From NCBI GenBank assembly GCA_964401995.1, contig CAYOAP010000025.1:1-9475 (forward strand): DNA of 9,475 nucleotides, in the 5' to 3' direction. Positions 6,902-9,475 of the stretch are shown in pieces. The translations under genes were made by a program, and so were the position numbers. This DNA is from DATCBF01 sp964401995 (GTDB taxonomy: Bacteria > Actinomycetota > Thermoleophilia > Solirubrobacterales > 70-9). The notes under the pieces were generated by a model, which was not told where the DNA came from, did no database searches, and worked only from the letters and a program-made list of their open reading frames with translations. Numbering within the stretch: the first letter of the stretch is position 1; every line of letters begins with the position of its first letter.

Positions 6902-6967
6902 GCCTTGTGATCGTGCCGTGACCTACTCGTGAAGGTGTGGTGACCTGCTGGTGAAGGAGTTGTGATG
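6902..6967 (-). promoter_or_regulatory. PHO-box-like array: six 11-bp direct repeats (PhoP-type operator)
   Basis: On the plus strand the tetramer GTGA occurs at 6907, 6918, 6929, 6940, 6951 and 6962, exactly 11 bp apart. Read on the minus strand these are six consecutive 11-mers: CATCACAACTC, CTTCACCAGCA, GGTCACCACAC, CTTCACGAGTA, GGTCACGGCAC and GATCACAAGGC. In Streptomyces, PhoP binds 11-bp direct repeat units whose conserved part is GTTCACC, so four to five of these units match well. The array ends about 60 bp before the ATG of the PhoX-like gene. The promoter -10 probably lies in 6866-6890 (for example CATAGC or TAGTCC), but I cannot fix it. PhoP control is inferred from the repeat period, the core and the downstream gene family. 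Confidence 0.75.
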
Positions 6968-6971
6968 GCGA

Positions 6972-7006
6972 CCGGCTTCGGCTCGCTGAAGAGGCGGGCG
7001 ATGACG
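6972..7006 (-). pseudogene. Possible remnant of a tatC 3' end
   Basis: These 35 bases match the 3' part of tatC (7519-7553) at 31 of 35 positions in the same orientation. In the corresponding minus-strand frame they would read VIARLFSEPKP against IVLARVFGEPKP of TatC. The frame is closed by a stop a few codons upstream, so it is not a gene. It lies just after the DUF202 stop and abuts the PHO-box-like array. A short local duplication is one explanation; chance similarity in GC-rich coding-like sequence is the other. Confidence 0.4.
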
Positions 7007-7027
7007 CAGAGGACCGTCGCCAGGCGA

Positions 7028-7405
7028 TCAGTCGACGAGAATCAAGACGACCGTCAGCAGGCCGAGCAAGACGCCCGCCGCGGTCAGAGCGCTGTGCGCA
7101 TGGCGCGGTGGATCGGGGAAGCGCCCTTGCGCCAACGCCCGCCCAACGGCGGCGCGGCGCTGGCTGCCGTAGCCGATCAGGGCGATGCCATAGAGGCCGA
7201 AGCAGACCCCGACCCCGGCATAAGGCCAGCGGGTGGCGCCGTGGTCGAGGCCGGGGATCACCCGGCCCACCGCGAGGGCCACGGCCAGCGCTGCCAACCC
7301 GGTGCGCCACCAGGCCAGCTCGGTCCGCTCGCCGGCGAGAAGGGTCCGACGACTTGCGTCGACCGCGTCGGCCGCGGGCACTCGAGTCGATGCTTGCTCC
7401 TCCAC
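7028..7405 (-). CDS. DUF202 (YidH-like) small membrane protein
   Basis: With the GTG start at 7405 the protein is 125 residues. The DUF202 signature is clear near the N terminus (RTLLAGERTELAWWRTGLA, residues 20-38), followed by about three membrane segments at roughly 30-50, 64-82 and 107-124, the last one ending at the C terminus. Members of this family are small integral membrane proteins of unknown function. The frame is open up to another GTG at 7441, but AAGGAG lies eight bases before the GTG at 7405, and the 7441 GTG falls inside an inverted repeat, so I prefer the shorter form. It lies 78 bp downstream of tatC on the same strand and could be cotranscribed, although the inverted repeat at 7426-7447 may mark a separate regulatory point. 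Confidence 0.85.
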   Translation of the reverse strand: MEEQASTRVPAADAVDASRRTLLAGERTELAWWRTGLAALAVALAVGRVIPGLDHGATRWPYAGVGVCFGLYGIALIGYGSQRRAAVGRALAQGRFPDPPRHAHSALTAAGVLLGLLTVVLILVD

Positions 7406-7425
7406 GCCGGTCACTCCTTCAGTTC

Positions 7426-7447
7426 GGTAACTCCATCCCACGTTACC
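7426..7447. promoter_or_regulatory. Inverted repeat GGTAAC-N10-GTTACC before the DUF202 gene
   Basis: Perfect 6-bp half sites separated by ten bases give a 16-bp centre-to-centre spacing, about one and a half helical turns. The repeat lies 21 bases upstream of the chosen start codon, in the 78-bp gap after tatC. It could be an operator for a dimeric regulator or a small RNA hairpin. I know no regulator for this motif. Confidence 0.35.
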
Positions 7448-7483
7448 CGTCCTTCGCGACCGTCCGAACAGAACCGCCTGCCA

Positions 7484-8251
7484 TCAGGACTCGTGCGCGG
7501 CGGGCTCGTTCAAGCTCGCCGGCTTCGGCTCGCCGAAAACGCGGGCGAGGACGATGCTGAGCTCGTAGAGGGCGATCAGGGGCACCGTCTCCAGCAGCAT
7601 CGAGACCGGGTCGATGCCGGGCAGCGCCGCGGCGAGAACCGCGCAGCCGAGGTAGGCGTAGCGGCGGTTCTGCGTCAGCTGGCTGACCTTGACGATGCCG
7701 AGCCTGACCGTGGCCAGGATCCCGACCGGGACCTGGAAGACGATCCCGCAGGCAAGCAGCGTCTGGGCGAAGAAGCCGTAGTAGTCCTTGGCCCGGACCT
7801 GGATGTTGAACTGGGAGTTGTTGAAGTTGAGCAGGAACTTGGCCGCCGAGGGCAGGACGACGAAGTAGCCGAAGACGATGCCGGCGATGAAGAGGCCCGG
7901 GATCAACAGCAGCAGCGGCACGACCGCCTTGCGCTGCTGAGGGCTGAAGGCCGGCAGCAGATAGGCGTAGGCCTCGTAGAGGATGATCGGCAGCGAGAGG
8001 ATGATCGCGCCGTAGGCCGAGACGGTGACGGTCGTCGTGAACGGCTCGGTGATCCCGAACGTGATCAGTTTGTGATGCGCCGACGGCAGCGGCCCGCTGG
8101 CCAGTTCGAGCAACAGGTGGTTCTGCCAGAAGCAGAGCGCCAGGGCGACGCCGAAGACCGTGGCCGAGACGACGATGCGCGCGCGCAGCTCGTCGAGGTG
8201 CTCGACGAGGCTGACCTCATCCTCATGTGAGATTGGTTTTACGCGGCGCAT
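7484..8251 (-). CDS. tatC: Sec-independent protein translocase subunit TatC
   Basis: This 255-residue protein is a normal TatC in length and layout, with six membrane helices. Conserved sites seen are the signal-binding N-terminal block E17-HLDELR (17-23), GITEPF (66-71), the loop around SLPIILYEAYAYLLPAFSPQQRK (86-108, with Glu93 matching E. coli Glu103), the PGLFIAG helix (118-124) and PGIDPVSMLLETVPLIALYE (211-230). The periplasmic-loop glutamate of the E. coli FEVPV motif is Gln173 here (FQVPV), a change also known from other lineages. TatC binds twin-arginine signals and recruits TatA to move folded proteins across the membrane. The ATG lies nine bases after the tatA stop. The ribosome site is poor, so translation may depend on tatA. 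Confidence 0.97.
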   Translation of the reverse strand: MRRVKPISHEDEVSLVEHLDELRARIVVSATVFGVALALCFWQNHLLLELASGPLPSAHHKLITFGITEPFTTTVTVSAYGAIILSLPIILYEAYAYLLPAFSPQQRKAVVPLLLLIPGLFIAGIVFGYFVVLPSAAKFLLNFNNSQFNIQVRAKDYYGFFAQTLLACGIVFQVPVGILATVRLGIVKVSQLTQNRRYAYLGCAVLAAALPGIDPVSMLLETVPLIALYELSIVLARVFGEPKPASLNEPAAHES

Positions 8252-8260
8252 CGTCTTGGC

Positions 8261-8413
8261 TCAGGCGTCCGGCTTCTCGCCGCTGATCGTGCCTTTGAAC
8301 TCGTGAATCCCCTTGCCGAGCGACTTGCCCAGCTCAGGCAGGCGTTTGGGCCCGAAGACGACGAGGGCGATGATCAAGACGACGATGATCTCCATTGGTC
8401 CGATGTTGGGCAT
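8261..8413 (-). CDS. tatA: Very short TatA/TatE-type translocase subunit
   Basis: A 50-codon frame reads MPNIGPMEIIVVLIIALVVF then GPKRLPELGKSLGKGIHEFKGT and ends SGEKPDA. It has the full TatA pattern: a short outer N terminus with Gly-Pro, one membrane helix (about 7-20), the FGPKRLPELG hinge, and an amphipathic helix containing GKSLGKGIHEFK. Many copies would form the Tat pore. The usual acidic or proline-rich tail is almost absent, making it shorter than typical TatA (roughly 60-90 residues). A strong Shine-Dalgarno GGAGG stands five bases before the ATG. It is followed at once by tatC. No tatB-like gene is seen here, so this may be a two-component TatA-TatC arrangement or tatB may lie elsewhere. 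Confidence 0.95.
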   Translation of the reverse strand: MPNIGPMEIIVVLIIALVVFGPKRLPELGKSLGKGIHEFKGTISGEKPDA

Positions 8414-8451
8414 GAGTACCTCCGATTGCGATCTGGTTTGAGTTGGGGCTC

Positions 8452-8486
8452 GCGGCGGAGTCGATCAGATCGACCGGCTCCGCCGC
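8452..8486 (-). terminator. Hairpin between the surface-protein gene and tatA
   Basis: Outer arms gcggcggag (8452-8460) and ctccgccgc (8478-8486) pair perfectly over nine bases. Inner arms tcgat (8461-8465) and atcga (8469-8473) add five pairs around a three-base loop, leaving a four-base ccgg bulge. It lies about 49 bases beyond the stop of the surface-protein gene and 39 bases before the tatA start. There is no T-tract. Position suggests termination of the upstream gene. Confidence 0.55.
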
Positions 8487-8534
8487 TTGTCGAGGGCCTA
8501 CCTCAAACTGCGAAGGACGAGCGGCAGCGGATCA

Positions 8535-9284
8535 CTACGGGCAGCCGTTGGCCCCCGAGGGAGCGCATTTGAAGCTGATGCCGTCAAGCGCGACGGAGCC
8601 GTTCGATGCCACTTCGGCAGCAACCACGAGGCCGGTCGATCCAACCGTCACAAACGTAGTTTTCGGCGTCGGATTTTCGGCGAAGGCGACGAAGTGCTCC
8701 AGCTTCCCGGGGCGGAATCCAGCGGGGAGGGTGAAGATCGTCGTTTCGGCGGTCCCGCACCTGATCGCGTAGCCGCGCAGATGGACGACGCCATACGGAT
8801 CCCGCCAGTACCCGGTCACCTCGTTGACTTCGGGGCTGCTGTCGTGCCAGATCGTGAGATCGAAGGGACAGCCGAAATTGGCGTGCTCAAAGTGGGGCGC
8901 GAGGATGAATTCGCCGATCTGGCTGGTTTTGATGTAGGCCGAGGGCAGCGATCCACCGAGCTGGTCCGCGTCGGCGGCGCGTGAGGCGTTGGTCGCGCTA
9001 TCGGCGTTGGTCGCGCGGGTGGCGCTGTCGGCGTTAGTCGCCTGAGCCGCGCTGCCAGCTGTCGTTGCGTGGTTGGCGCTGATGACCGCGCCGCCGATGT
9101 CGGCCGCGCTGAGCGAGCCGTCCTTGACTTTGACGCCGGTGACGGCGCTCTTCTTCAGCTGCGCGGTGCCGACGCTGTTCTTCTGCAGCTGGGCAGCCGC
9201 GTAGGCCCCGCCGCCAAGCGCGACGAAGACGGCGATCGTCGCCATCACGTTCGCGTAGCTCAACTTGCCGCGCAGTCTTCTCAT
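8535..9284 (-). CDS. Secreted stalk-and-head surface protein of the Thermoleophilia type, function unknown
   Basis: With the ATG at 9284 the protein has 249 residues. An earlier ATG at 9293 sits directly against the ribosome site GGGGGAG, whereas 9284 has nine-base spacing and gives the usual MRRLRGKLSYANVM opening. A signal or anchor helix follows (about 13-30), then the NSVGTAQLKKSAVTGVKVKDGSLSAADIGG block (36-65) that recurs in secreted proteins of Solirubrobacterales. An Ala/Thr/Asn/Asp-rich low-complexity stretch (about 69-107) contains two nine-residue units, NADSATRAT and NADSATNAS. The C-terminal 130 residues, with GYWRDPYGVVHLRGYAIR and TIFTLPAGFRPGKLEHF, resemble tail-fibre-like head domains. 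Three cysteines in the head and one at the penultimate position could form disulfides. I infer a trimeric cell-surface protein; no enzyme motif is seen. Confidence 0.82.
   Translation of the reverse strand: MRRLRGKLSYANVMATIAVFVALGGGAYAAAQLQKNSVGTAQLKKSAVTGVKVKDGSLSAADIGGAVISANHATTAGSAAQATNADSATRATNADSATNASRAADADQLGGSLPSAYIKTSQIGEFILAPHFEHANFGCPFDLTIWHDSSPEVNEVTGYWRDPYGVVHLRGYAIRCGTAETTIFTLPAGFRPGKLEHFVAFAENPTPKTTFVTVGSTGLVVAAEVASNGSVALDGISFKCAPSGANGCP
8982..9035 (-). repeat. Two 27-bp coding repeats in the stalk of the surface protein
   Basis: The units 9035-9009 and 9008-8982 encode NADSATRAT and NADSATNAS. The shared DNA core is about 18 bases per unit. The neighbouring sequence on both sides is similar in composition but diverged. 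This is coding repeat sequence, probably a stalk element. Confidence 0.6.
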
Positions 9285-9475
9285 TGCCGCCATCTCCCCC
9301 TGTCAGTGGTTGCCGGGCGGACCCTACGGTCGGCGTCAGATGCCCAGGCGCCTAATGTCGGACCGCCACTTTTCAGCCGCATTCAAGTTCCCGCTTGAGG
9401 GGCGCCGACAAGGCCCTAGATGTCCTACCCACGGACGTTGTGAACGCGGCTGATCGGCGGCCGGTCCCCCAGAGA
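9285..9475. other. Non-coding upstream region of the surface-protein gene
   Basis: I see no convincing gene in these 191 bases on either strand. The region must hold the promoter of the surface-protein gene. A short inverted repeat TCAAG-N6-CTTGA lies at 9383-9398 and the ribosome site GGGGGAG at 9294-9300. I cannot assign -35 and -10 boxes with confidence. Confidence 0.4.

Noticed and set aside
6902..6967. CRISPR array or minisatellite
   Set aside because: The units are only 11 bp with no spacers, are degenerate outside TCAC, and stand in a promoter position, which fits an operator better.
6867..7310. 147-codon minus-strand frame across the DUF202 gene and the operator array
   Set aside because: It overlaps the DUF202 gene in another frame, is rich in Arg/Ser/Pro and runs through the repeat array; no recognisable domain.
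7406..7441. Longer DUF202 start at GTG 7441
   Set aside because: No ribosome site precedes it and it lies inside an inverted repeat; AAGGAG is well placed for the GTG at 7405.
6962..8230. 422-codon plus-strand frame starting in the repeat array
   Set aside because: It is antisense to tatC and the DUF202 gene, both with clear signatures, and is dominated by Glu/Asp/Arg/Gln from reversed hydrophobic codons.
9285..9293. Upstream ATG at 9293 for the surface protein
   Set aside because: GGGGGAG abuts this ATG with no spacing, while the ATG at 9284 has nine-base spacing and yields the usual family N terminus.

Overview
The window comes from a high-GC actinobacterium, most likely class Thermoleophilia (Solirubrobacterales or a relative). 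The main reason is the secreted protein at 8535-9284. It opens with the MRRLRGKLSYANVMATIAVFVALGGGAYA-type leader and carries the QLKK.AVTG.KVKDGS repeat block that recur in surface proteins of that class. This is a family-level inference and has not been tested with a marker gene. All ten genes recognised lie on the minus strand. The long plus-strand open frames are antisense shadows of a high-GC genome.

In transcription order (right to left) the layout is as follows. (1) 9284-8535 encodes a secreted stalk-like surface protein, followed by a hairpin at 8452-8486. (2) 8413-7028 holds tatA, tatC and a DUF202 membrane protein, giving part of a twin-arginine translocase. The tatA gene is only 50 codons long. 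(3) 6967-6902 is an array of six 11-bp direct repeats centred on TCAC, which looks like an actinobacterial PhoP (PHO) box. It precedes 6841-4796, a secreted PhoX/DUF839-like protein with a collagen-like Gly-X-Y tail, which ends at a strong GC-rich hairpin at 4740-4768. (4) 4712-2057 is a tightly overlapping group: a small cysteine-containing putative lipoprotein, a lipoprotein EfeO/EfeM (M75) iron-binding protein, and the Tat-exported DyP-type haem peroxidase EfeB. (5) 2000-1 encodes an NAD-dependent formate dehydrogenase and, overlapping it by ATGA, a class III (formaldehyde-oxidising type) alcohol dehydrogenase that runs off the left edge.

Two functional links stand out. EfeB carries a twin-arginine signal, and part of a Tat translocase lies about 4 kb upstream. 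The last two genes form a short formaldehyde to formate to CO2 oxidation route yielding NADH. The most interesting regulatory signal is the PHO-box-like array in front of the PhoX-like gene, which suggests phosphate-starvation control of a phosphatase-family secreted protein. That protein appears to have lost the active-site cysteine of classical PhoX.
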